From positions 1-64,000 of the forward strand of contig CAJVPJ010000003.1 in the NCBI GenBank assembly GCA_910592205.1: 64,000 nt of DNA, in the 5' to 3' direction. How positions within the stretch are numbered: position 1 is the stretch's first letter; each line of letters begins with the position of its first letter. Both the position numbers and the translations under genes were made by a program. The notes under the pieces are model-generated. The model was given only the letters and a program-made list of their open reading frames with translations, searched no databases and was not told the origin of the DNA. Below are positions 10,578 to 21,107 of this stretch, piece after piece. The DNA comes from Paraglomus occultum (lineage: Eukaryota > Glomeromycota > Glomeromycetes > Paraglomerales > Paraglomeraceae).

Positions 10578-10968
10578 CTGCATATGTTAACACGTGTTAC
10601 AGACTTTTTCGATAAACCGTCCGGGCGGCAATGACACTTAATAAGTATCTTTCTTGGCTTGCATCTCACTGCTCCATCTGCATATTCAAATGTCTAATCA
10701 AACTATGAGGTGATGAATGACGAGGGTTATTCTCAGCGCCACTTCGTGGTATGCTCCCCGGATATTACACTAGCTTCGTGCTCCTATCATACGATATTAA
10801 TCGTGTCTAGGCGAATATACCCGATCACAGATTCCTTCACAGCCCAAACACCCGCGGCACTCCCGTATTCAAGATAAAGGATCGCCATTACCGCCACCGC
10901 CACATTGGCTTTGCCCAAGTTCCAGCGAATTATTAATTAGTAGAGAGTGTTTCGAAAGCTTTGCATAT

Positions 10969-13337
10969 TTATTTTAAAGAATATATGCAATTTTTTGGAA
11001 GAAAGCGAATCAAGCAAAAATTATCAGCCGGCTCACGTAGTTTATGGCGGTACGTGTGAACGTATTTTATTCGTTCGCGCGGGTCGTATGCGGTGTCGTC
11101 GTCATCGTCTGTTTCTTCAAATTCATTATCTGGTACGATACGCTTATCGCGTAGCCTTTCTGTGTAAGCCAGCCAGTATGGAATTGCGTCAGTGGATATT
11201 TATCAACGTGAAAGTACGACATTATCATTTTCCTAATAAACAGTAATTACGAGGATTCCGTATATCCGGATTGTCATCTTCGTCCATGTCATCCACGTCT
11301 TGTTGACCACGGAAACTAGGTGGAACGTCTATGAATAAACGTAGTAAATATTATGAATCAGTTTTGCGTATGGCTTAAAGGGAAGAACGCAATGTTACCG
11401 ACCCTGCATTTGCACACTTGGGACATGTCGCGAGCGTGCGAGATGTTCGTATATTTTGGTTCTTGAAATGTGGGAGTAGTTAGTCTTATTATTACTATAA
11501 TGCCCAATATCAACATGTAAAGGTCCTTAAGCAATACTTTGTTTTGTTCAAGAATTCGGGTGTGTTTAGATTTTCCATATTACAAGGAGGGACTATTAAC
11601 TTATAATCGGGTTGGAAATAGTGATAATATTTACAAGTGCGAGGAATCTCTATATAATCAACAAAGACCAAAGAGTTGCAGGTTAATAAATTGGAATAAA
11701 CTGCAAAATGTTATGCCAACCATGATATCTAACCTTCGTTCATTCGCTCTCCTACAATTATTCCTGTTTCGTATGCCCATACGCGCGGTACATTGCGTAC
11801 TGTATATCCTCCTCCGCCCAATACTAACATTGGGATATTGAATGTTTTTACAAATCGTACGCATTCTCCATGACCTGTATAATAGCGAGACAATCACAAA
11901 TTTCAATACTTCCAACTCGAGCATTATGACTATTGTTACGCCGATTGTTCCTACCTATCGAAGATAAATTGAATGCTCCCAACCGATCACCGGCCAAAGA
12001 ATCTGCTCCACACTGAAGCACGATAACAGATGGCTTATACCATTCTACAACATGCGTAACTACAGGTCGAAATATAGTCTGATATGATGTATCGTCTATG
12101 CCCTCTCTTAGTGGGAAATTAACAGCGTAATATTTCCCCTTCCCAACACCAATATCCTGTGAATAGAATATGGTCAGATAGATATTTCACCGGATATTAC
12201 TAAAAAGTTCGATAAAACACTCACTCCTATATCCCCAGTACCAGGGAAAAAATTTCCATAATTATGGAAGCTAAGTGTCATTACTCTGTCTGTTGTATAA
12301 AATGCTTCTTCAACGCCATCACCATGATGCACATCAATGTCTATGTAAAGCACTCGCTCGTGAAATCTGTGATGCGGAAAGCGCATGTGAATAGAAAAAT
12401 ACTCTACTACTGATAGAATACTTGTTCATACAAACCTCAAAAGCTCAAGTATAGCTATGACGATGTCATTGACGTAACAAAATCCACTCGCTTCTTGCTT
12501 CTTAGCATGATGTAAACCGCCCGCCCAATTAATAGCTATATCACACAAGCCATGATTGAGTCTAGCAGCACCCTCTATCAAAAATAATATGATACTAGTC
12601 AGGCGATGAAAGAATTATAAAGATAAAATAAACTGACAAGACTAGATGCTATGACATACTCTTTCGTTCCACTGTTCTCTAATACACTCCCTTGTCCTTT
12701 TTTACATACCGAGTGACCCTCCAGCTGATCTTTGACCATGTTCGAGCATTCCATCGAATATCGGACAATCTTCTCCAACGCAATCTGCGGCGAAACGTGG
12801 TGAAATAAATGGTTAGACAGTTAGCTATCAGAGATCAAAATCGAGAATATACATACACCTTATTCGCTCTGCTTCAAATTCATCCTTATTTTCCGGAGTC
12901 ACTCTGGCCAAGAAATTTATATAGTCATCTGTATGAAATTGTGTCAGCTCGTCTATGGAACCAGGTTTCGCTCTCTGCATGATAACAGTTCACGGTTAAA
13001 GAATCAATCATTGCAATAACTTTTTTATACACAGTTAACGAGAACAGCACATGCGATAATATCGGATACATAGATTTCCATCTTCTTATCCAATCCGTAA
13101 CTCGTAACAAGTGAGTGAGTCATTCTAACTCGTAGTGGCTTCATTACGTGCGCTTTACGAAGGTTAAAGTCGCTCACTAGGTCTGATTTCGCGGATGAGA
13201 ATTGGATGTCAGTTAAAACAGTAAACAAATAATCATCAGACGTTATAAAAGTTTTCAGAATGATCGTCTATCGACAACACACCATCGTAGAAGTAATTTA
13301 TTCGCTTCTTAGGTTCAGCAGTCATGGCTATACTCAT
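10969..13337 (-). CDS. class I histone deacetylase (Rpd3/HDAC1-2 type)
   Basis: Twelve exons with fully consistent phases: 13283-13337, 13070-13176, 12857-12974, 12710-12784, 12436-12574, 12225-12366, 11955-12156, 11734-11874, 11538-11649, 11403-11461, 11251-11328, 10969-11159; 472 residues. It removes acetyl groups from histone lysines with a Zn2+-dependent arginase-fold domain. The active site is intact: GGLHHAKK (His pair), [11 protein letters not shown] (Zn Asp/His), [12 protein letters not shown] (Zn Asp), [11 protein letters not shown] (Tyr). The C-terminus has [24 protein letters not shown] and an acidic tail ([14 protein letters not shown]) as in Rpd3/HDAC1. The N-terminal loop is divergent: the usual GQGHPMKPHR is [10 protein letters not shown]. 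Expected in Sin3- or NuRD-type corepressors in the nucleus. Confidence 0.93.
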
Positions 13338-14108
13338 GATGTCAAGTTACCCCGCGTTCACTTTGTGGTCTGTTTTCGCAGTGATATATCAAATGATATG
13401 CTGATAACAGTCGTACAAACGTGAGTGATATAATGCGCTACAACAATATTATACCAGTTAGCGTAGAACCGAGTTGAGTTTACCGATATATATACAAAAT
13501 CTCTGATGAGAACAATTATCTCTGCAAAGGTTGATCACAATCACACAGAAATAAAAAATTCTCGAAAATTAATGTCTGTTGCAACATGGATCTAACGTTT
13601 CATCCCCACGCACAAAATTCGTAACGTTGAGGTTGTCACCTCTTACCCAAAAATAGTGCACACCGATTGGAATACGGCTTGATGGTCGATATGCCTAATA
13701 GTTATTCACTTTCAACTTGAGGCAATCATGTATGTATGACTGTGTGTTGATAAACTCGTTGTGTACGATTACTATTACTCACGTGATGTACATCCTCTCC
13801 CTTGACTCTGGACATTTACGATTGCACGTGCATTGGAAAATAAATGGTTTATGGAGGTGCATTCGTGTTACTCCCCATCACTATCATAAACGGGATAACA
13901 TAATTTAATAACAAGTATAATAGAAACATATTAATTGATATCAATCGCTTCCCTCTGATCATACCACTTGACAAGATGTTTGTCTTTCGTTGGAGCAAAA
14001 TAAACACAACACAATACAATCTCACGTAAGATATCAATCATGAATGATATATGAGTGTGTGATTTATTAATATACAAGTTTCATGACCAGTGTAGCTAAC
14101 CACAATCT
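13338..14108. other. intergenic between HDAC promoter and elongase 3' end
   Basis: AT-rich spacer of 771 bp with no supported gene. It must hold the promoter of the HDAC gene on the minus strand; no clear TATA box was picked out. Confidence 0.5.
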
Positions 14109-15376
14109 TCATTCCTTCTTCGCCAGTTTCTGTTGTTGTTCTCGTAATCTGTCCTTTTTGAAAAAGTTCGCGAAAAGACCCAACATTGTCCACATGTAAA
14201 TCCACAGCAATGCAGCTAAATCGAATGGGTATTTCTCTTCACTGTCTGCTTTAACAAATCTAAACAGAATAATATCATATGTTGCTTGAATCATCATCAT
14301 GGTGAATTGTGTCATTTGGAATAGCGTTATGTATCGTTTGAGGAAGCGAATGGGCATGGAGAGTGTGGTGCTGAGGTAATAACCATACATGACTATGTGG
14401 ACAGCTGATAAACGAGAGTGAAGAAAGACGTAAGCACATTAGCCAATATATAATACGAGAGGTTAACTCTGCATTTCACGATTATTGAATACAACGTTCG
14501 CCACAAACATGATCATGAATATCTCCAAGTTAACAACATTCTTCTATCATTTACCTGAATTCAAAGCAGCACTGAAGTATGTTTCCCCATTGGGAGCTAT
14601 ATACACAACAGCCCACCAGATTACAAAGATCGAGCAATGATGGTAGACATGAAGGAACGTAATCTGGCGGTTATTCTTCTTTAATACCATAATATAAGTA
14701 TCCATAAATTCGGCTATTTTGGATACGTAGAACAGCCATGTATATTTGGCCATCTAATAATATAGTAATATAGCAAAACATTGGTGAATCAATATAGCAA
14801 AGAAAGAGTAAATGCCATGGATAACTAATTATGGCATACAGCGAATGATCGATCGAACTAAATCGATTTAGTTACTAACGTAAACTGTGACGTAAATAAA
14901 AACATATATTACTTCACTTGACCAAAATAACTCACCTGCCAACCTCTCTCCGTCTTATCCACGGGGTTACCAAAAAGGCCATATCCTTGTCTCCACGCTT
15001 CGATAAGAATCGTGCCACACATATATGTACTCAAGAGAACCAAAAACAAATTATGAAATAAACTGACTAGCTTCATATTAAACTTCTCTCTTTTCTCCAT
15101 TAACGCCTTTCCTCCAAAGACTAAACTCAAGTAACTCAGCATGATAACAAATACATGAAAGAAGTTCATGAGAGGAAGTCTGGAAGCAAACGGAGAAGCA
15201 CTGCTAGCGAAATACTGTCCGACATTTGAATAAAGAGAAGGGACAAGGCTGGATAGAACTGCTTTAGTAGTCTCTTCTACAGGCTTCAAAGAAGAATCTA
15301 ATGTGGATTCAAAAACATAAAAAAGAGATATAAAATAGTCGACTATTTGAGTCGAGGCGAAAGTTGCATTAGACAT
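14109..15376 (-). CDS. ELO-family very-long-chain fatty acid elongase
   Basis: Three exons, 14936-15376, 14555-14753 and 14109-14404, in consistent phase; 311 residues. ELO proteins are ER multi-pass condensing enzymes (3-ketoacyl-CoA synthases) that extend fatty acyl-CoA with malonyl-CoA. Motifs in order: FFHVFVIMLSYLSLVFGGK near residue 75, YVSKIAEFMDTYIMVLKKN, the histidine box FLHVYHHCS, then NSAVHIVMYGYY created by splicing, and MIQATYDIILF. The C-terminus is basic and ends KKDRLREQQQKLAKKE, with a KKxx-like ER retrieval pattern. I chose the ATG at 15376; the frame is open to a GTG at 15394. Substrate chain length cannot be read from the sequence. Confidence 0.93.
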
Positions 15377-16704
15377 ATTGTATAGGTACGTCACTGAAAC
15401 TATAGGTTGACTCTACAGTTGGGTTTACCAAAGTATTAATGTACTCGGGACATGTTTACTTATAAACTTTCCCGTTCAAAAATTTTCACATGCCTATAAT
15501 CTATCTGACAATCAGAAAAAATTTCAGGGTATAGTAATAAGAGTGATAAGATTATTACACCAATCACCAGATTTAGATCGGGCATATTTATATAGTATCT
15601 GATCTCTCACTCATTTATAAACATGCCCGACTGTTCTATTTTATAAATGCAGTTTGAGAGAGCATTTATACTCCCGCCAATTGAACAGAACCGATGCGCA
15701 GTAAAACCACTCCACATATTAACGACCAACCGATAGGAACAGATGTTTTTGCGGTATTGTGGTAAGTTCAATACGGTTGCGTTCCATCAACCATCATACT
15801 AATCATCGTTCCTATCCTGTTAATATTATCCTCAGAACGGGTGAAAATTATCGTGTCTTGTTCGGAGAAGCGCCCATTCGGCTGTAGCTACGAAGTGAGT
15901 GTTGCTTCTCTGAACTTGATACCTTGACACTTGTGCTATCACTTTTAAAAACAGTAAAGTGGTGCAAAATCAAAAATAAATACTTGTGTTACAGACATCG
16001 ATCGAGATTAAGATTATCGGTAAATCTCCCTCCGCGATAGTAATAGTAACTTGTGAAGTCAATGGGTTTCAACTTTTTTCTATTTCTACGGAATTATCTT
16101 TATTGAACATCACCATGTGAAGACAGTGGCAGCTTATTTTACTTATACTGGTTTTAAACAAGATTGAAGTACTGTACATGTACATGACGACAATACAAAC
16201 CGTACGTTTTCACGTTCTCCATGAATTTTGCTTCAATGCTGAAAGTTATGGTCAATAAACCGCAGTGTTTGGTTGAATAAGACTTTTATTTGTTGGTTGC
16301 TAAGATTACCTAAGAGCTTATAGATGGGACAGCAAGGTATAGATCTTATTGAAATACCATACTCTGCTGGTTTATTAAAAATTTTCTTGTTAATACAAAA
16401 TTCTAATATGAGCTCGATCCATGTACTAAATATTGATGAGTATACCAAGCCAGGGCGTTTTAATGGTATTAACTCATGTCCTAAGTGGCCTTTTAATTAA
16501 CACTATTATCCCTTAAACTGTATTACAGGCAAATTTGCCTGTAATTTGGATCCGCCAACAAAATCGCTTTATATCATCTGATGCTACTAAGTAAACACCC
16601 CCAACATATACACTCACCGGACAAAAGTATCGACTCAGCTCGCCGATCAATTAGTAAAACATATGAAAAATTTTTTTTTCAAAGAACTATATTATACGTA
16701 TTTA
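15377..16704. other. intergenic with hairpins, no gene seen
   Basis: It contains an imperfect hairpin at 15578-15630 (TCGGGCATATTTA... with ...TAAACATGCCCGA) and a perfect 24-bp palindrome at 16522-16545. The 71-codon minus frame at 16233-16448 has no recognisable domain. Confidence 0.5.
16522..16545. repeat. perfect 24-bp palindrome
   Basis: ATTACAGGCAAA followed by its exact reverse complement TTTGCCTGTAAT, with no spacer. It may be a fused transposon terminus or a cruciform-forming site; nothing else in the window shares it. Confidence 0.7.
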
Positions 16705-16995
16705 CTATGTAACTCACAACGATTTTTGTATCGATTTGAAGATAATTGGTTGTAGTTTTTGAAAAAAGTTGTGATATATATAATCCCGTTATCGTTCGGA
16801 AGCTACAGCTTGTGAAAGTGGCGTATCTACGTTACACGTATGTTTTTCATAGATTTTTATACGTGTAACATAGATACTACCACTTCAACGAACTGCAGCT
16901 ACGGAGCAGTAACAGGATTAAATATGTCACTACTTTTCTCGAAAATTACAACCAATTGTCTTTATGTCGGTACAAAATTGCCGTAATTTGCATAG
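16705..16995. mobile_element. 291-bp foldback MITE with TA target duplication
   Basis: The two halves are imperfect inverted repeats over almost the whole length. Outer ends are CTATGTAAC and TTGCATAG. Inner matching blocks include ATAATTGGTTGTA with TACAACCAATTGT, and GTTACACGTAT with ATACGTGTAAC around the loop near 16850. TA dinucleotides flank it (16703-16704 and 16996-16997), as for Tc1/mariner-type MITEs. It abuts the mariner copy directly, sharing the TA at 16996. Confidence 0.7.
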
Positions 16996-16997
16996 TA

Positions 16998-18303
16998 CGT
17001 GGGGTGGTTGAAAAGTTTTGATCGTCTATTATTTATTCAACAATGTACATAATAATTTAAAAATAAATCACACAAGCCCTTCGAAATAGTTTCCTTGAAC
17101 TTCTATACAAATTTTCAGCCTCCTCTTCCAATCCTCAAAGGATTTGTAATAGTCGTCTTTTGGGATGCTGTCAACCACTGCCTGAACGCCACGTGCAAGA
17201 CTATTTACCTCATTATAACTCCTTCCTGCAAGCTCTTTTTTTAGTCTTGGAAATAAGAAAAAGTCACAGGGGGACAAATGCGGACTATAAGGAGGATAAG
17301 GGAGCAGTTTTACTTGCTCCTGTTGTAACAGCCTTTTGACTAATTGATGCTTATGTGGCAGTGCATTATCATGATGAAGCATAACATTTTGCACTGTTTT
17401 TCTATTTCTTATTTCTCTAAATTTTTTAAAAACATTTGGCAATACCTCATTGCCATAGAATTCTCCATTCACAGTTTTGCCTTCTGGAACCACTATTCTA
17501 GCAATACATCCGTCTACTGTATAAAAAACACAGAACATTCTTTTTTTGCTAAATCTGGATGTTCTCACAATTTGTGGTCTTTGCTCCTCCTTACCAATCC
17601 ATACTTCATTCTGTTCTTTACTGGAGACTGTAAAAAAATATACCCATGTCTCATCTCCAGTAATTATATTGCTAAACCCACCTTCAAGAATGTTTAACAG
17701 CTGTCTGGAGCACTCCACTCGAATATGCTTATTCTCCTCTGTAAGCTTGTGTGGTATCCATTTAAATGTCACTTTTTTGAGGCCTAAATGCTTATGAATG
17801 ATGTTTACTACCCTCTCATGGCTAATGCCTGCATTTTTTTCTAATTCTCTTGTTGTTATAGAGGGTTTTTATTGACAGCTTCTTCAATTAGATCAATATT
17901 TTTTTGATTTACAGCTTTATTGGGCCTTCCTGAATGTGGTTTTTCTTCAATATTTTCTTCTCCACTTTCAAACTTATTAATCCACCGTCTAACTGTCACA
18001 ATTGAAGGTGCATCATTACCCCATGCATGTGACAAAAGTTGGTGAATTTCCTTGGCCTCCATCTTGTTCTTCCAGCAGGTAAGAATAAAGAATCTATAAT
18101 TTTCGCGGGTAATTGAAGCCATTGGTTTTGATATCAGGTTTTTGAAATTAATTTTCTCACAAACTAACAAACTAATTGCAATAGAGTTTTTTTTTCAGGA
18201 AAAGCTCCGAACTCGCACTTTATTTTTATTGGCTTAAAATTTTTTTACAAAATTTCCTTTTTGAGTAAAAATTAGACGATCAAAACTTTTCAACCGCCCC
18301 ACG
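16998..18303 (-). mobile_element. mariner transposon, 1306 bp
   Basis: The termini are inverted repeats: CGTGGGGTGGTTGAAAAGTT at the left and, reverse-complemented, CGTGGGGCGGTTGAAAAGTT at the right, continuing through TTGATCGTCTA. TA target duplications lie at 16996-16997 and 18304-18305. Total length matches classic 1.3-kb mariners. The transposase is on the minus strand with one frameshift. Near-identical termini suggest a fairly recent insertion. Confidence 0.93.
17068..18122 (-). pseudogene. mariner transposase, single frameshift
   Basis: From the ATG at 18122 (MASITRENYRFFILTCWKNK) the N-terminal helix-turn-helix region reads openly (TVRRWINKFESGEENI, HSGRPNKAV) to 17856, where a one-base loss in a C run gives a stop. 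The next frame continues without gap (ITTRELEKNAGISHERVVNI) through the catalytic domain to 17068. Catalytic residues are present: TGDETW, HHDNA, and PCDFFLF, with 34 residues between the second and third Asp (D34D). YSPHLSPCD has His where most mariners have Asp in YSPDL. About 350 residues if in frame. As it stands the copy cannot make a full transposase unless the frameshift is a sequencing error. Confidence 0.88.
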
Positions 18304-18305
18304 TA

Positions 18306-18689
18306 AACACCATATTATTACAGCCACATTTCAATTTTATAAATGTTCACTTTGTCTGGTTTCATTGCAGCATGCCCCATTTACAAAAACAATTCCATAA
18401 TGATAACCTTTAACTTCTACATTTTCCACAATTAATATTAACCCACAAACATAATAACTCTATGATTAAACTCATTCCCATAAAGAACTAACCATATTAA
18501 TATGTAACATACTGTAAATCTAAATCCCTGATATCAATGGAGGAGGCGAAGCCCCTCCAAAAAAACCTTGCCTAGTTTTATTATTAGTATGAAAACAGCA
18601 CCGGTCGACTTACTTCAAAAACCAACCACAACGCGATGAATATCGTTGAAACAATGCATCGTTAAAAAATCTGTCAACAACACTACAAA
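18306..18689. other. intergenic
   Basis: No gene. It holds the first copy (18337-18384) of a short dispersed repeat also found at 19768-19815. Confidence 0.5.
18337..18384 (+). repeat. dispersed 48-bp repeat, copy 1
   Basis: TTATAAATGTTCACTTTGTC, then TGGTTTCATTGCAGCATGCC and CCATTTA. Copy 2 at 19768-19815 differs at a handful of positions. A more distant relative of the first half is at about 29268. The source element is not identified. Confidence 0.6.
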
Positions 18690-19108
18690 AAATGCTTACA
18701 TTCACAAGCGAATTTTTTTTTCGGAGTATTTATTGGCTTTGTTCTCGGCGTGTTGACAAGCACAATTGTAACAGTCAAGTCCACAACATAAGACTACTGA
18801 CCAAGACTATGAAGTCCAAAAAATTATCAAAACGAAGCCATCAGCGAACAAAATTTATTCACCAGATATCGAGAGTTGTGGAATAATTTGAGACAATTAT
18901 ACGATAAAAGAACCGAGTCAGATCCCAAATTTTTATTTAACAAAATGGCATTCGAAATTTGAAGAAAAAGATGCTGCAGCTTCCACCATACAAAATTTTT
19001 TATTTTCGAGGAACAATCCCGCGGAAAAAGGCCATTGAGGTAATCCAACGTTGGATCAACGAAGAGAAAAAGAAAAATGTAATCACTCAGATGGAGAAAA
19101 TGAAATAA
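18690..19108 (+). pseudogene. degenerate gene copy of a dispersed Rhizophagus-type family
   Basis: Coding remnants occur in three frames in a consistent order: MLTFTSEFFF, a membrane-like stretch VFIGFVLGVLTSTIVTVKS, YEVQKIIKTKPSANKIYSPD, FTRYRELWNNLRQLYDKRTE, EEKDAAASTIQNFLFSRNNP and finally RKKAIEVIQRWINEEKKKN. Frame shifts and stops separate them. The tail recalls a family repeated in Rhizophagus genomes; function unknown. Decay without introns at the breaks argues for a pseudogene. Confidence 0.5.
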
Positions 19109-20373
19109 CAGTGATAGTAAAGAGGAATGAAATTAATTTACACCAGAGTGACCAAAGAATAGGTTATACTCATTAATGGCTTTTGGTCCGAGTATTTTCC
19201 TCTCATGCAAAAATAAATGCACTTGAGCAGTCTTTTATCAAGACCATGACAATTTTTTGTTAATAGGTGGAAAGTTTTATGTTAAATTTACTTACACATC
19301 TTTTAATTTTCGTTTCTTTCTTGGTTCAGCATAAGTTGGTGGCAATGTTTGTTTATGGTTTTTATTTTTCGTTCTTTTTTGGTAAATTTTCATAAGTAAT
19401 TTTTCTTGATCAAGATATTTTTCAAGAATTTTGGTGTCATTCATTTTAAAAATATACGGAGCAATTTTCTCTCCTTGAGATTTTTTTAAAATGTTTCTAA
19501 TAGTGCTGTAATTCTTTGATTTTATAGTAAATTTAATTTAATTAGTTTTATATTAATATCTTTATATATTAGTATAGGGATAATAATAATCCTATATTAA
19601 TTATGTTATGGTTTATATTCTTCACATTCTGGTATGATAAAATGAACATTAAAATTAACAAGCCCATAAATTATAATTATGAATGAGCACCATCATTATT
19701 ATTACTTTTCAAAACTTCATCAGTCACATTGGTCAATTTTACAGCTACACCATAATTAGCCTCTCATTTATAAAATGTTCACTTTGTCTGACTTCGTTGT
19801 AGCATGCCCCATTTATAACTTATCCGTTACATAATTTATTTTTTTGCAAAATAAATAGCTATTACTATATAGTTAGCATATTAATATAGTGAATTTGTGA
19901 AATAATTACTTGCATAATTTATTATGCGAGATAAAAAAATATAATCAACTGATTTTGGGTTAAAACCCTCTAAAGTTTTTTCAAGAAGTTAGGAATATCA
20001 TATTGTAATTTATGCAGTTAATTATTAGACAGTAGTTATTTTGCTTACGACGTTTAATATTACAATGCAACAACGATTTTAAGAGAATCTATACATTAGG
20101 AGTTCATTCGTATGGTAAGCATATTGGCTTCTACATTCTCTGATGGTCGTCGGTGTAAACGGGGTCTTGCAACCATTTAGCGACGGGTTGAAGCTCCTTC
20201 TCAAGGAGTCGATGTATTAGTATGAGAAGAGAGCCTAATTGTGAATACAATTAGGAATAAACATTCAACAATGTCATACTAATACACTGGTAACAAATCA
20301 TTACTGTTAAAGTGAATTAGCATAACTTTGACAAATGGAAGAAAAAGATTGCACAATGACACACATACTTACA
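19109..20373. other. intergenic, AT-rich
   Basis: No gene. It contains repeat copy 2 (19768-19815: TTATAAAATGTTCACTTTGT, then CTGACTTCGTTGTAGCATGC). Confidence 0.5.
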
Positions 20374-20554
20374 GTTGACTCTGCCTATACCGAACCTGGA
20401 TATGCCGAACTTTGGATATACCGAACCAGAATCACCAGACCCGATTTTTCCTAATCAATAAATCCGATTATAACGCAAGCTCTGGTTATAACGAACTCTG
20501 GTTATAACGAACTAAAATTCTCCAGCCGGTCAGTTCGATATAGGCAGAGTCAAC
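20374..20554. mobile_element. 181-bp MITE, ends GTTGACTCTGCCTATA
   Basis: The left terminus GTTGACTCTGCCTATACCGA matches the reverse complement of the right terminus over 22 bp with one mismatch. The interior has short repeats of the same motif: ATACCGAAC, ATGCCGAAC, ATACCGAAC, and GGTTATAACGAACT twice (20483-20512). Start similarity to the 9614 element (ACAGTTGACTCT) suggests a common pogo/Tc1-like superfamily; this is inference. Confidence 0.7.
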
Positions 20555-21107
20555 ACGTATTTTAAATTATTATATCAGTAGGACTATATAGTAAAGATTG
20601 GACTGACACATATAAAATAGTTATCAATATGGGTAGCAACATAATCTGTAACAACATCAGCAAATTGTTTTGGTGAGCATCAACTACAGTATTTCTATGG
20701 ATTTCTTTGTGATTCAATAATATTTTCTATTATTATTGTAAATAATCACAAATACTTTTATTCTACAATTAATTGATGAGATATTGTCTTTCTGCTAATA
20801 ATAGGGAAACAATTTTTACAACACAAATAGTGACTGTTTTATAATATATATAAACAGCTAAGATCACTCAACTGTGATAACAGCTAAGACCTTCACACAA
20901 GCAAAAGTTTAAAACTATAAGTAATCTGTCTGCTTGATAGAAATCGTATTGTAAGTATTACTTTGAAGTCCATTCATGAGACAAACACAATAACCATACA
21001 CCCTAGCATTACTAGCTTAACATTCTCATCACATTCTCTCATTACCATTTATCATACCAAATATCCAAGATTTTTTTTTTTTGATTCAATGCATAAATTA
21101 CATTCGT
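20555..21107. other. intergenic, 3' flank of AT-hook gene
   Basis: AT-rich, with no supported gene. Confidence 0.5.
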
